A DNA stretch of 64,000 bases, from positions 248,001-312,000 of the forward strand of contig JACVTC010000057.1 of the NCBI GenBank assembly GCA_016946835.1. The letters run 5' to 3'. The translations under genes and the position numbers were made by a program. This document shows, in pieces, positions 10,590 through 24,478 of this stretch. The DNA is from Neocallimastix lanati (nom. inval.) (Eukaryota > Neocallimastigomycota > Neocallimastigomycetes > Neocallimastigales > Neocallimastigaceae). The notes below the pieces were generated by a model, which had not been told where the DNA came from, did not search any database, and was given only the letters and a program-made list of their open reading frames with translations. The first letter of the stretch is position 1, and each line of letters opens with the position of its first letter.

Positions 10590-11726
10590 ATGTTTAAGTC
10601 GAAGAGTAATTAAACTAATAAAATTTACTTATATATTTCGTGTAGTTTTTTTTCATGATACATTAAAAAAAAAAAAAAAAAAAAAAGAGAATACCATTAT
10701 TTGTGTCTATTAACATTTATATTTACTTTTTTTTTTTTTTTTATCTTTTTTTCGATATATATATATACTTTTTAAATATTATTATTAATATTTTTTCATT
10801 ACTAAAAATTAAAAATAAAAATGGCTAATATAATAATAAATTATAATATAAATAATAAAAATTTGGGAAAATTAATATATAAATGAACATTAATATACTA
10901 TTACCATAATTCATTGAAAAATTCTTAATTTATCAAATCGTATAATGCAACATACACTATTGAATATATTTATAATTTTAATAATAATAATCTAAAATAT
11001 TTATTCATAAATTTTATCAATCAAAATTCTTTTTATTTATATAATATAAAGAAACTCAGGTTAATAAATATTTATATTCTTAATTTAAATAAATTTTTAT
11101 AGTTTTTATTTTTTTTTTTTGAAAACATATATAAAGTTTAGAATATATATTAATGTGAATTTTATAAATTTGTGTTATGCTATTTCTATGATATAAATAA
11201 AATTTCAATAATAACAATAAAGGAAAGTGTTCAAAATCCAAATCCTCCAGCAGCAGAAGGAAATACAAATAAGGATGGAGAAAAAGGACATTTAAATGGT
11301 ACTCTTTTAGTTCGTGTTGTTGGTGCAGTAAACATTGGAAATTTATCATTAGGAAGTCTTCCTTATTGTATTGTAGAATTTGATAAGAATGAAGCATTGA
11401 TTAATGCAAAAGATGGAGGAGGTGAAAGACCCCCACTTTGGCAAGCAAGAGCACATTTGTAAGTTTTTTTTTCTTTTTTTTTTTAAAATTACATTAGTAT
11501 TTTTAAAATTGTCATAATAAAACTAATAAAATGATCAATTAACAAAAATTTATTAGTGATGTAAGTAAAGAAAGTAATATAGTTATTTCATTCTATCAAA
11601 AAAGAATGGTCAATAATGAAGAAAATGTAACATTACTTGGAACTACTACTGTAGAACCAATATTTGAAGATCAAGTATGTATTATAATATTATATTTATT
11701 TCTATCTTATTTTTATTTTATTTTAT

Positions 11727-11772
<46 letters not shown>

Positions 11773-11784
11773 TTATTTTTTTTA

Positions 11785-11818
<34 letters not shown>

Positions 11819-11832
11819 TTTTTTTTTTAGTA

Positions 11833-11877
<45 letters not shown>

Positions 11878-13837
11878 GAAAAGTATTTTTATAATATTGA
11901 AGTATTTGAATTAATTATTTATTAATAATTTTAAAATTGAAATTGAATATGTAGAAAATGGTTGATGACTGGTTTACAATTAAAATGAATGAAGCTGAAG
12001 GGCTATGTGATGATGATGAAAGAAAAGTTCATATTCAAGCTGTTTATAAGCCAGCTGGTGTAAGTTGATAATTTTTAATTTCACACTGATTTTATTATAA
12101 AGAAATATTTATATATACTATTTATTTAAAATAAATATAATTTTTTCTATTAATAGGCAAAGAAATCTTTATCTATTGACGAATTTGAATTACTAAAGGT
12201 TATTGGTAAGGGTAGCTTTGGTAAGGTAAGGAAATATAAAAAACAAGAAATATTAATTAATATATATTCTATATATTAATTAATATATTAAAATAAATAA
12301 AAATATTATTGAAATATTATGTATTTATATATTAGGTTATGCAAGTAAGAAAGAAGGATACAAATCGAATTTATGCTATGAAAATTATTAGAAAGTCGCA
12401 TGTTGTTGAACGTTCAGAAATTTCACATACATTGGCAGAAAGAAATGTATTAGTAAAAATTAATAATCCTTTCATTGTTGGATTAAAGTTTTCTTTCCAA
12501 ACTGCTGAAAAGTTATATTTAGTACTTGCTTTTATTAATGGTGGAGAGTTGTTCTACCATTTACAGAAAGATGGTGCATTTTCAGAAGACAGAAGTAGAT
12601 TCTATATTTCAGAATTACTTTGTGCTTTAGAATGTCTTCATAAATATGATATTATTTATAGGTAAAAATTTTTTTATTTATCTTATATAAATATGTTTAT
12701 ATTAATATTTTTTTGAAAATTTTTTTTTTTTTTTTTTTTTATTTTTTATTTATATACTAATAACATTCATAAACAAAAATTAATATATTTTAATTAATTA
12801 TTAGTTATAAATATTAATATTAATTATTATATTTAATATAATTAAATGAACTGTATTATTGAAATTTAATTATTTACAAAATCTTTATATATATATATAT
12901 ATTAATAATTAAAATTATTTATTTATAGAGATTTAAAGCCAGAAAATATTTTATTAGATTATTCTGGTCATATTGCTTTATGTGATTTTGGATTATGTAA
13001 ATTAAATATGACTGATAAAAATAAAACTAATACATTCTGTGGTACTCCAGAATATTTAGCTCCAGAATTATTATTAGGAAAAGGCTATACAAAAGTAGTT
13101 GATTGGTGGACATTAGGTGTACTATTATATGAAATGATGACAGGTCTTCCACCATTCTATGATGAAAACACTAATGAAATGTATAAAAAGATCCTCCAAC
13201 AACCATTAACTTTCCCAAGTGAAATGAGTCCATTAGCACAAGATATTTTATCAAAGGTACTTTTTTTCTATTCTTTATTTTTTATTATTATTTTTATATG
13301 AGTATTAATTTGATATTTATATAAATATAATTTATTAAATACAATTCATAAAACAAAATAGCTTTTGAATAGAGAACCAACTGAAAGATTAGGTAATAAT
13401 GGTTCTGAAGAAATTAAAGCGCATCCATTCTTTGGAGGTATTGATTGGGTTAAATTATATAATAAAAAATATCAACCACCATTTAAACCAAATGTCGTAC
13501 GTATAAAATTAAAAAAAAAAAGTACTATATTATTATAGTGATATTAATATTATTTATTATATATATAATAAATATGAAAATAATTTTATAAAAAATCAAG
13601 GCATCTGCTACAGATACTTCAAACTTTGATGAAGAATTTACTTCTGAAGTTCCATTAGATTCAGTTTCAAATGAAGGAAATTACTTATCAGCTACTGTAC
13701 AACAACAATTTGAAGGCTTTACTTATGAAGATCGTGATAAACATATTGGAAGTATGGTATCAAGTAGTCTTATGTCTTCAACTTTAAATTCAAGACCTTT
13801 ATCAAGACAAGTTGGAATGGGAGGAAGAGGCCGTTAA
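10590..13837 (+). CDS. YPK1: Ypk1/Gad8-like AGC protein kinase (SGK family), nine exons
   Basis: Serine/threonine kinase of the fungal Ypk1/Gad8 group, which acts downstream of TORC2 and PDK1 in membrane and stress homeostasis (family knowledge). Exons: 10590-10605 (tentative 16-nt start exon, ATG TTT AAG), 11251-11458, 11557-11674, 11955-12059, 12157-12225, 12336-12661, 12929-13256, 13362-13496 and 13601-13837, with matching phases and a total of 513 residues. Residues about 20-120 form a C2-like domain ([23 protein letters not shown]). The kinase domain spans about 159-415: GKGSFG loop, Lys188 in [12 protein letters not shown] with Asp282, DFG at 300-302, and activation loop [12 protein letters not shown] with the PDK1-site Thr316. 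The AGC tail ends with hydrophobic motif FEGFTY (Thr476). If exon 1 is wrong, the start is elsewhere upstream; from 11251 on the model is firm. Confidence 0.93.
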
Positions 13838-14299
13838 TTTTATTCATTATATATATATATATATTTATAAGAAATTAATAATATATATATAATTTTAAAT
13901 TATTATAGTAAATATATATATCATATATAAAACTAATTTTAATATAAAATAATAATAGTAGTAAACAATAGTTAATAATATAAAATAATAATAATAATAA
14001 ATAATAGTTACTAATATAAAATATAATAATAATTAATATATTAATAATTAAAAAGAAAAATAAAACTATTAGTAATATAGTAAGATTTTAAGACTATTAA
14101 TTATATTTTAAATAATTATTATAATAATAATAGTAATATAATAAAAATTATTAGTAATAGACTTTACATTTCTTCTTTAGTATATATTAAAGAAGTATTA
14201 ATTATAATCCAGTCTAATAAAAAAAATATTATATTTGTAATAATTTTGAAAAATAAATAAATAAAATGTTGTTAAAATAAAAATATATAGGATGATTGG

Positions 14300-14338
<39 letters not shown>

Positions 14339-14340
14339 TA

Positions 14341-14371
<31 letters not shown>

Positions 14372-14739
14372 CCTCATAAAAAATATAAAATTATATTTTC
14401 ACTATGTTTTAAAGTTTTTTTTTTTTTTATCTAAATTATTAGAGCTTAATTTAAATTTATTATTTATATGTAAAGTAAATGATAAATTATACTTAAATTA
14501 TTATATATATAGTTACAGTTGTAGTGTACAAGGTTAAAGAAATAATATTGATCAATTTTAGTGGAAATTTACATAACTTTATATATCTTTAATTTAAATA
14601 TTTTTTTTTTATTAAATGTGTGTATTTTTTATAAAAAAAATATTCATGTAATTAATAAATTAATAAATAAATAAAGTTAAAGTTCATAATAATTGTGGCT
14701 GAAAAAAATTTAGCTCTTCTTTGAAACAAGAGAAATATT

Positions 14740-14960
14740 AGCAGGTAATTCAATTTCCATATTGTATGAAGAATAATTATTTCTATTTGTGTTTGATGAA
14801 TTTAAAGGATTTGTAATGAAGATGTTAAGAGTGTCAAAGTCGAAACTATAGGGCAAAGAAGAAATTATGATTCTACTTCGAATGGTGATATTTGATTCAC
14901 AAGAAGTTATCATCAATGATTAGAAAGAATTAGAGGTCCTTTCGTCCTTGAAACTCATAA
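14740..14960 (+). pseudogene. Decayed LINE C-terminal/3' relic
   Basis: At about 14830 the plus strand reads KSVKVETIGQ, matching the KSVNVEMIRHG signature in copy 3. About 80 bases on, gttatcatcaatgattagaa parallels gttatcatcgataaatggga of copy 3 at about 8101-8120. Order and spacing agree with the 3' end of the LINE family; the flanking sequence is degenerate. Confidence 0.5.
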
Positions 14961-15929
14961 CCTAATATTAATAAAATGATTGATGTTTTTTTTCTATTAG
15001 AATTTTTTTCTTAAAATATAAACTATTTATTAATAGCTCATTTTAGTTACATCTGAAATGCTTAATAAAAGAAACCTTCATGACAGTCAATATTTAGAAT
15101 AAACTTTATTTATTAATATTTATTAAAAATAAAAACATAAAAAAAATTACATGAAATTTTTATTAATATTAAAAAATTAAGTGAAATAAAAAATATATTA
15201 ATAATTAAATATTGAATTTTTCACAATGATAATAATAATAAAAAAAAAAGATAAAAAAATAAATTTTAAATAAAAAAAAAAAAAAAAGAATTTGATATAT
15301 TTTTATACTGATATTTTAATTAATACTATAATTAATATTTAAAAAAATATATGCGTTAAAAATAATAATATGATACTATGAAACAATATTTGGTATACAT
15401 ATTATAACCAAGCAAGTTATATATAAATTAATTTTTTAATTATGTTGGTTTTTGAGATTAAAACGGATTAAATAAATGAATTCTTTTGATTGAATTTGCT
15501 CTATTAAGGATTACGTTTTCTATGGTATTTACTTGAGTACACTGATTCATGAAATTTATTTATCATTCTTTTATGATATTTTTATTTATTTTTTAATTTT
15601 TTTTATTAAATTTATTTTCATAAAAATATATACAATTTAAATTTATTATTTATTATTTTATTTATATATAAAATATGCTATTTTTTATCTTTTGTTTTCA
15701 TGAATGTATATTACTATAGGAATTTACATATAGGAATTTACATTATATATTTTTTTAAATTATTTATTTACTTATTATCACCTACTATACTATTTTACTT
15801 ATTTAGATCTATTATAATATTAAGGAAAAAGATTTTCATATAATATTAAAGTAACTACTTAATAATATTTATAATTATATATATTTATATTAAAATTCAT
15901 AAAAATCAAAATACATTTAACTATATATA

Positions 15930-15969
<40 letters not shown>

Positions 15970-16792
15970 CTATTTATTTAAATATTATATAATATTAGTA
16001 GTAAAAATATGTAAGAATTTTATTTGTGATATAATTAATTTGGAGAGAATTTGATAAATATATTACTTATTTATGTGTTTAATTAGAAAGTAAGATTATT
16101 TATAGATATTAGAAATTATTAGTTCATTTAATTCATTAAAAAAAATAACAATGGTTATTTCTTTTAACAAATATACAAATATTGTCGTGACAATTAATAA
16201 TAAATATTGCGGTGACAATTCTTATGGCTCATAGAAGATTATACTTATGAATGTTTCATTTTGGTTTTTATTTATTAATATTGATTCATTAAATATTTTT
16301 GGTGGAAATAACTCTGACACTTAACACATTATTAGTTACATTAAAGTTATCATATTTTTAAACTTTATTTTTATAATTTTTTTAACAAAACATTTTTTAT
16401 ATTTTCCTTATAAATACATTTTTTTATAATATATTTTTTTGATATTTTCAAAAAATTTTTTTTCCTTTTTTTATTTTTTAAATTATAAAAATTTAAATAA
16501 AGTTTTATCATATCAATTTGAAAAATAATATGTTGATAATTAAATTTATTTCTAATTTTTAAAACGACAATTATAAAAAGTTTCAAAAAAAAACAAAAAT
16601 TTTTTTTTCTAATTTTTATTAAATGAATTGAAATAAAAAATTTAATATATAGAAAATTATTTAAATTTTTTGTTTTAAAAATTATAATTAATAAAATTAT
16701 ATTAATATATTTATAAAATTCTATATATAATATAGTTTAAATATATTTGAATTTTAAAAATATAAAATTCTATTAAATGGTATTTTTTTTTA

Positions 16793-16930
<138 letters not shown>

Positions 16931-16967
16931 AATAATAATGATTATTATTAATTATTTTTTTTTAATT

Positions 16968-17001
<34 letters not shown>

Positions 17002-17190
17002 TATTAATTTTTATTAATTTTTATTTATTTATTTATATATTTTCATTCTTTCATTATAATTTTTATGAATTTTATAATATTATATTTATAGTAATTATTA
17101 ATAATTATATATTGTTTTGAAATTATTATAAATTTTCATATTATATTTGAATAAAGTTCATAAATTTTTTTGGTCAAAAAAAAAATAATA

Positions 17191-20100
17191 ATGGATAATC
17201 AGGAAGAACAATTAGAACAAAGAGAAAATAATAAGAATAGTGAAAATCAAAAGAGCAATGAAATATGTTTGGAAAGTAGAGAAAGACATAATAGTTCTAA
17301 ATTGACACAAGAAATTTCTCCAGAAAGTGAAGATGAACAGATGGACGTATTTCCAACAAATATTGATAATAGTGGAGGAAGTAGGATTACAAAAACACTA
17401 AATCCTCGCAGGGTATTTAGAAAAAGATCTTCAACTGAAAGCTCTGTACAATATGAGAGTCCAAAACTTGAATCTAGAACTCGTAGATTTTCAAAACCTT
17501 TGATTGATTCAATATTAAAGAATCCAGCTAAACAAAATCGTTTATCAAAGATAAATGAAAAAAGACATTCAAGATTATCTCAACATATACTTAAATATAT
17601 CCAACTTCGTGTTGAGATTAAAGATACCAAAAGTTTTATTGTTACAATAGAAAAAAAAAAAAAAATTGAAGATTTAATATATCAAATCGAAGCTGAGTAT
17701 GCGTTTCAATTTATATTTCCTAAAAATAAAGAACCAAGTGAATTAAAAAAAAATTATAGTGAACCACTTTTAACAATGAACCATCAATTTGAATGCAATG
17801 TAGTTATGAATACAGATGGTGAAATATTTAAATATACTGATATTGTTGGAGAAGTATTTGATATGTTTGATACAGTTGTTTGTATTAATATATATGAAGG
17901 TATTTATTATATATAAAATTAATATAATTATTTGATAATTATATATGTATATATATATATATAATATGAGTAAAAAAATATATGTATTTTAATAATATAA
18001 AAATAAATAATTATAAAAAACAAAAGAAACCCCACCTCTTAGAGATAAATATAAATTATATGATAATATGGATTTAAATTCTGATAATGAGTCAGAAAAT
18101 TTGTTTAACTTTATTAATAATGAACAAATTGAAAATGATAAATCTTCCATTCAACAGGAAAATGATAAAGTGAAAAATTCACAAAAACAAAAAGAACCAA
18201 TTAATAGAAGAAATAAACCAAATTATGTCAATAATAATAGTTTTACACCAAATCAAAGATTGGATGAAAATTTTCAAAAAATATTACATAATAAAATAAC
18301 TTTAAATATATTTTATACTTTTTGCTTAAAAGAGAATGCATTAGAAAATTTATTATTTTGGCTGGATGTTGAAATTTTTCAAACTGTAGATAAAGACAAA
18401 TATAAATTATATTCAAATTATATATATTATACTTATATCGATAATAATGCACCATTACCAATCAATATTACTGAAGAAATTAGATCAGACATTGATATCG
18501 AAAATGCTGATTTTTCTAATTCTAATATTCTTGAAATATTTGATGAAGCTCAAGAACATATATATATAATGCTTAAAATATATTTATATCAGAAATTTGA
18601 ATTAAATCCTATATTTAAAAAACTTCAGAATTACAGAAAAAAAAGTATAAATCGTATAATATTATTTTTTTAATTATATTTAGAAATTCATTATATTACT
18701 GAATTCAAAATAAATTAATAATATTGTATATTGAAATTTTATTTAAATAATTTAGATAGAAAAGAATTTAACAAAAATAGAATTTTAGGATTTTATAGTA
18801 ATTATTATAAACCAGATTATGAATTAATAGAGGAAAAATTAGATTATCTTATATCAAAGAAAAATGAAACAGGTGAAGTTAATAATACAGAATCTAATTT
18901 AAATCAAATATCATATCAGAGTAATTGGTTAACGACAGTAATAACTCAAGATGTTATTTTAAATAATGATGATGAATTAAAAAATTATATGAAAACAAGT
19001 GAAAGAAGAATAAAAGAAGTTAAAAATATGAAATTGCAGAAAGGAAAAAAATTAGCTAAATTCTTTGGAGAAATTGTTGATGTTGAAACATTATGCCAAC
19101 AAGTTAAAAAAATTTCTAAACAGGAAGAGGATTATAAAAATGATTCAACAATGGATTTAACGGAAATTAAACCAAAAACTGAAAAGAAAAGCATTCAAAA
19201 TATTAAGAATGAATTTGATTTAGAAGAAAGAAAAAGACTGATTCGAAAGAATGAAAAGTTAAATAATGTTCTTGGAGAAGCTTTAACAGAAGATCAAATT
19301 AAGGACATTATTAATATAGATAAGAGAAGAAAAAGAATGAAATATCTTCAACATTTCTTATATAGTCAGATCGATGATAAAGAAATCATAAACGAAATTA
19401 GAATTGAACAAGAAAAGGCAATGGCAGATATTAGATATGAAAAAAGAACTAATAAACTAAAGAAATACTTTGGTCAAGCTCCACCACCAGATTTGATTGA
19501 TAATATTGATAGTCAAATGGAAAACAAACATAGACGTTCTATTATTTCATTAACACTTTTAATGTCTAATGAGAGTGGTATTATTAATTTATTCAATATG
19601 ATTAATGATATTGAAAAACGAGAATATTTAGATAACTTTGATAATAATAATGATACTAATAGTGTCAAAGAACAATATAATGTTAATGATGAAATTGAAC
19701 CTAATTTTTTTAAAAGAGATATAACACGTGAAACAATTAATGAAGAGGTAATAGGAAATACTTTAAATAACAAAAATTATAATGAAATGAATTATAAAGT
19801 AAACTTTGATAATAATATAATTTTTAAAATTGAGGATTATTCAAATAATAATGAAAATAATAATGTTTGTAATAATGAAACTGAGAATACTGGTGATAAT
19901 GAAGATGAAAAATATATAAGGTCTTCAAGAAAAGGAAGTGATACCAAAAGTAATATTAAGGATCAAAATGAAATTATTTATGAATACTATGAAAAACAAA
20001 ATATGGAATATTTGGTTGAGAAAAATATATTCTCTACATTGGAAGAATCAATTAATGAAGATATTACTGATCCAGACACAAAAGAAGGATTTAAGAGACA

Positions 20101-20296
20101 AATTACTTATTTAAGAGAAAGTTTTATTAAAAATAGTAATAATATTAGAAGAATGTCACAAATGAATACCTCACTGGTAAAAGATACATCAGAAAATATT
20201 TGGAATGGTTCTAATTTACTTAAACCAATGATAGACAATGAAACAATTGTAAATAGAGATTATACAGATAATAATACCTCTGAAACTAATGTTTAA
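17191..20296 (+). CDS. RGS-domain protein with N-terminal ubiquitin-fold-like region and repeated KLxxFFG motifs
   Basis: Predicted regulator of G-protein signalling (GTPase-accelerating for G-alpha). Three exons, 17191-17899, 18027-18644 and 18756-20296, join in phase to give 955 residues. The ATG at 17191 is chosen because the upstream in-frame sequence is low-complexity. Residues about 135-200 (LRVEIKDTKSFIVTIE, then QIEAEYAFQF) resemble a ubiquitin-like or Ras-binding fold. The RGS domain is at about 313-440: FYTFCLKENALENLLFWLDVE, cut here to its core ENLLFWLDVE, and a terminal IYLYQKFELNPIFKKLQ. The third exon has three copies of a KL-xxx-FG motif: KLAKFFGE (about 545), KLNNVLGE (about 611) and KLKKYFGQ (about 677). 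The acidic, Asn-rich C-terminus has no membrane segment. The exact subfamily is unknown to me. Confidence 0.82.
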
Positions 20297-20519
20297 AATT
20301 AAAAATTCTATCAATATAGTCATTTCTTTTATAAGAATTTTTTTTGTTTTATTAATTTAATAGAAAAACAATATTGTTTATTCTTTATATCTTAACAGTA
20401 AATATCATGTATTTCCATTTCAATTAATAAAAATATAAATAAATGTTTACAATTACAATTAATAAAAATATATAAAAATATGTTTTTTAAATTAATAAAT
20501 TTTTAAAAAATTTATTATA

Positions 20520-20550
<31 letters not shown>

Positions 20551-21317
20551 TCTAAATTATATTTAATTTTTATATTTATTATTAATATTTTTATAGTTAT
20601 ATTTTATTTTTAACGAAGTTTAATTTATTAATGTATATAATTAAATTTTATAAAATGATTTACATATTATAAAACTAAAATTAACAATTTAAAATTTTTA
20701 AATATATTTTTATTTTTGATATAGATTATAGATTATTTATTTTTACAAATGAAATTTATTTTTATTGTTTTATATCATATATTTATATTATTTAACATAA
20801 TTACAATATTTGATACGATTTTAATTTTTTTTTTTTACTTAAATATTATATTATATTATATTAATATAATAATAATATATATATAGACATATGAACCATA
20901 TTCTGTTAATTATTCGAAATTAACAAAAACCATGTTTTTTTTAATTTTTTATTATTATTATTTATTATAATAAATATTATTATTTAATTATTAATATTAA
21001 TATTATTATTATTTTTTTTAATTCTTTATTAGTTTTCTTTATTATATATTATTATTTTTTTTATAAATTAATTTTATAACTACAATTACTACTATTAATA
21101 ACTCTTTATTTTTTTAATTTTTTTTTTATAAAAATATATATTACATATATATAAACTTCATTTGTAAATTTTTAAAAATGAAAAAATTCCTATGTACAAA
21201 TTAAATTATACTGCTATTTTTGTCATATATATTTTTTGTATACTACAACGAAAGAGAAATGATTAATATATACACATAAATATATAAATATACCAGTTAA
21301 ATTTACATTAAAAAAAG

Positions 21318-21349
<32 letters not shown>

Positions 21350-21631
21350 ATATAATAATAAGAGTTTTAATATTCTATATTTTTATAATAATAATTATTA
21401 TTTTAGCTATATGCCAAAATATATAATAAAATATTTATTTTTATTATTACTATAATTAATATTATTTCTCATTATAATATATTTTAACATTATTAATAAA
21501 ATTATATTATTTCATTAGTATTATTATCATAAATTATTAAATTAAATATAAAATTTTATAAAATAAAATTAAAAAAAAAAATATCATTATTACATATATA
21601 GTCACAAATATATAAATATATAGGATTATGC

Positions 21632-21701
<70 letters not shown>
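20297..21701. other. AT-rich region between convergent genes
   Basis: The RGS gene (+) and the HTH-like gene (-) converge here. It holds only TA-repeats, T-runs (21670-21703) and presumed 3' UTRs; no gene is seen. Confidence 0.75.
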
Positions 21702-21706
<5 letters not shown>

Positions 21707-22935
21707 GAGGATGCATAATTTGAGTAGAGTATTCTAACATTTGATTTTGATAAGGTTCATGATTTGGGTCAATTACATATTGAATATTATAATTTAAATT
21801 ATTTTTTTGATTTAATAATGAGGAATTTATATTTTGTACTTCATAAGGATTTTGTGTACCTGGTATAAATGGCATTTGATTATTATACCAATTACAATCT
21901 ATCTCCTGAGCTGTATATGCTTCTGAATCAATATTTTGATATTGAGTTTGTTGAGTTGGCGAAATAAATGTCGGTGGTTCAGTGTTATTAAGTGATTCCA
22001 TTGGAATATAATAATTTGAATCAATTTGTTCAGGGTAAACCATGTTATAATAATAATTTATTGATGAATTTGGTTGTTGTTGATAAGAGAATGAATTATT
22101 AATCATACTTGATGATTGTGAAGCTGAATTGGTTGCAGACACAAAATTGTTAGTTTTTAAAATCATCGAATTACTTCCATTAGTATTTTTATTACTAACT
22201 TTCATGTTTATATTATTATTATTACAGCTACTACAACTATTACTATTAGTGCTATTACTTGCTGTAACATTTGATGTATTACTTATATTACTATTGCCAT
22301 TTTTTCTTTTTCTTGTACGAGTGGTGTGATTAGTTTTATTAGGTGTTACAATACCCTTTTTAATAAGATCTTCCCATGTATTTTGAATTATTGTACTAGT
22401 AATTAAAGTAGTATCATTTCCATATATTTCCAATACTGATTTCCATAATATTTGAACCATTTTTTGATCTTTTGTACATCGTCTTAATGTTCTACATTGC
22501 CTTTCACCACATGGAAGTATACTAAAACCTTCAAGTTGCTATAATTAATTAATTAATTAATTAAAGAATTTAAAATTTGTAAAATTATTAATAATCTTTA
22601 TAAAAAAAATTTTTTTTTTTTATTATCATTAATTTTTTTTATAAGTATTACAGTCAAAACTCTTGATGCATCTACAAAACGATATACTGAAGCTCTTGAA
22701 AGTTTAAATACTTCTTTAAAATATTGTTCCATAGTTGGATACTTATTTTTGTAAAGTTTTTTTGTAATAATCTCTTTCATAGCCATAGCAGTTTTTTTAA
22801 ACCGCTCTTGCTTATCATCACTATATTTATTACATATATAAATATATATATTTTAAAACAATTAATAATTAATTTAAATATATCATTAATTTTCAAAATA
22901 CTCTAAGGGTTGTGAAAAAACATTTGTCCATATAT

Positions 22936-22976
<41 letters not shown>

Positions 22977-23061
22977 GATTATCGTTGAACATTACTACAT
23001 TACTATTGTATTCATTGTCAATATTAATACCTTTTTTTATATTAATATCATTAAAAGTCAT
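21702..23061 (-). CDS. HTH-like domain protein with N/Q-rich tail, putative DNA-binding protein
   Basis: Firm exons on the minus strand are 22820-22652 and 22538-21702, joined in phase. Tentative upstream exons are 22937-22902 (phase fits the next exon) and a start ATG at 23061; the joint between those two is unresolved. The conserved core reads YPTMEQYFKEVFKLSRASVY, then RFVDASRVL, LEGFSILPCGERQCRTLRR, LWKSVLEIYG and ITSTIIQNTWEDLIKKG. The combination of a helical SRxxVYR segment with an LPxxERQxR box resembles a domain found in some bacterial and phage or plasmid DNA-associated proteins (from memory). A basic TRTRKRKNG patch could be a nuclear signal. The C-terminal 200 residues are Asn/Ser/Gln-rich and tyrosine-rich, as in fungal transcription regulators. 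No enzyme motif is seen. Function is not assigned. Confidence 0.75.
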
Positions 23062-23766
23062 AAATTATTTTTTACATATTTGATATAATAATATTATATA
23101 AATCTAAATATTTTATACTGCTAATAATATTTTATTATTATTAGTACTACTATAATAATAAAAAAAATATTTTTTATTTTATTTTTAAATTAATTAAACT
23201 TATGATATAAAATATGTTATTATATAATTTTAATATACAATAAAAACTTTTTTCATGAGTTTAATATTATGTTTTATTAAGATTTTATTATTTATTCTCG
23301 AACCTAATAACTTTTTTGTCCACTATTTCATCTTTTACATGAAAATCATTTCCAGCATTCATTTTTTATTTAAAAATCTTATTCGCAAGCAATTTTCCAA
23401 AATTTAAAAAATAATATTAATTCGATAGTTTTAATTAATATATATTTTTTTTTTCATTTATTCTCTATCAATAACTTAATATTGATATAATAAAAGAATA
23501 AAAATACTTCTTTTACTTTGTACAAAAAAATTTTCAAAAAAAATTTATATATATATATATAAATTAAAAATAATTATAAATAGATATAAATCATATTATA
23601 TATAATAATAAATTTGATAATTAAAAATATAATAATAATAATTTAAAAAATTATTTTTTTTACAAAATTATTTTATTAATAAAAAATTTTAAAATTTATA
23701 AAAATATATTATATATTATTTTTATAGGAAATTAATATAAAACATTATGTAATAAAATTTAAATAT

Positions 23767-23820
23767 ATAATACAAGAAACTCTTTTAAATATATATATTT
23801 AAAAGAGTTTTATGTATTAT
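23767..23820. repeat. Long palindrome
   Basis: The central 34 bases (23777-23810) are a perfect palindrome built on the arm aaactcttttaaatata. The outer 10 bases on each side continue it with two mismatches per arm, giving about 54 bases in all. Confidence 0.9.
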
Positions 23821-24429
23821 TATTTTTAGAGACTTCTATTTAAAAATAATTTCATTTATATATTTTAATTAATATAATTCAACAATATTTATAAATATTT
23901 TATATTTAATGTTAAAAATAAAATAAATAAAAAGGATTTATTAATTATTTTTTTTAAAAAAAGTAAATTAATAGAATACTAATATTATAAAAAATATAAA
24001 AAATATTATAAAAAAAATATTATAAAAAAAGTATTTATTCAATAATAAATTTTATTTATTATGATTTTTTATTGTAATTTTTATTATAAAAATTTAATAT
24101 TTAATATAATTTAAATTTTAAATTATAATATTTAATATTTTCCGAAATTAATAAATAGTTTGATATAATTTTATAAAAAAAAATAATTATTTTACCTAAT
24201 TTTGAGTAACAACAAAAAATAGAAAAATAGATTTAGATATAAATTTATAATAACACATATAACATGTTTATCGTTAATATTTACATATTATTCATTTAAT
24301 AGTATTATTTAATTAAAAATAAAATGATAAAATAATATTTTTTATTGGAGCTATTGTAATTATACATATAATTAAAGATATTTTTTTAATAATAATAATA
24401 ATTAATATATTTAAGATATATATAAATAA

Positions 24430-24478
24430 TTATAGTAAATTAGAAAATATTATTAAAATATTTTCTAATTTACTATAA
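24430..24478. repeat. Hairpin with perfect 22-bp stem and 5-nt loop
   Basis: The arms 24430-24451 and 24457-24478 are exact reverse complements (core agtaaattagaaaatatt) with loop attaa. No gene end lies nearby, so it is not an obvious terminator. Confidence 0.9.

Noticed and set aside
11606-11925. Poly-Phe and poly-Tyr frames in the kinase gene
   Set aside because: They read through intron 3, a T-run and TAT array; the kinase exons on either side join in phase without it.
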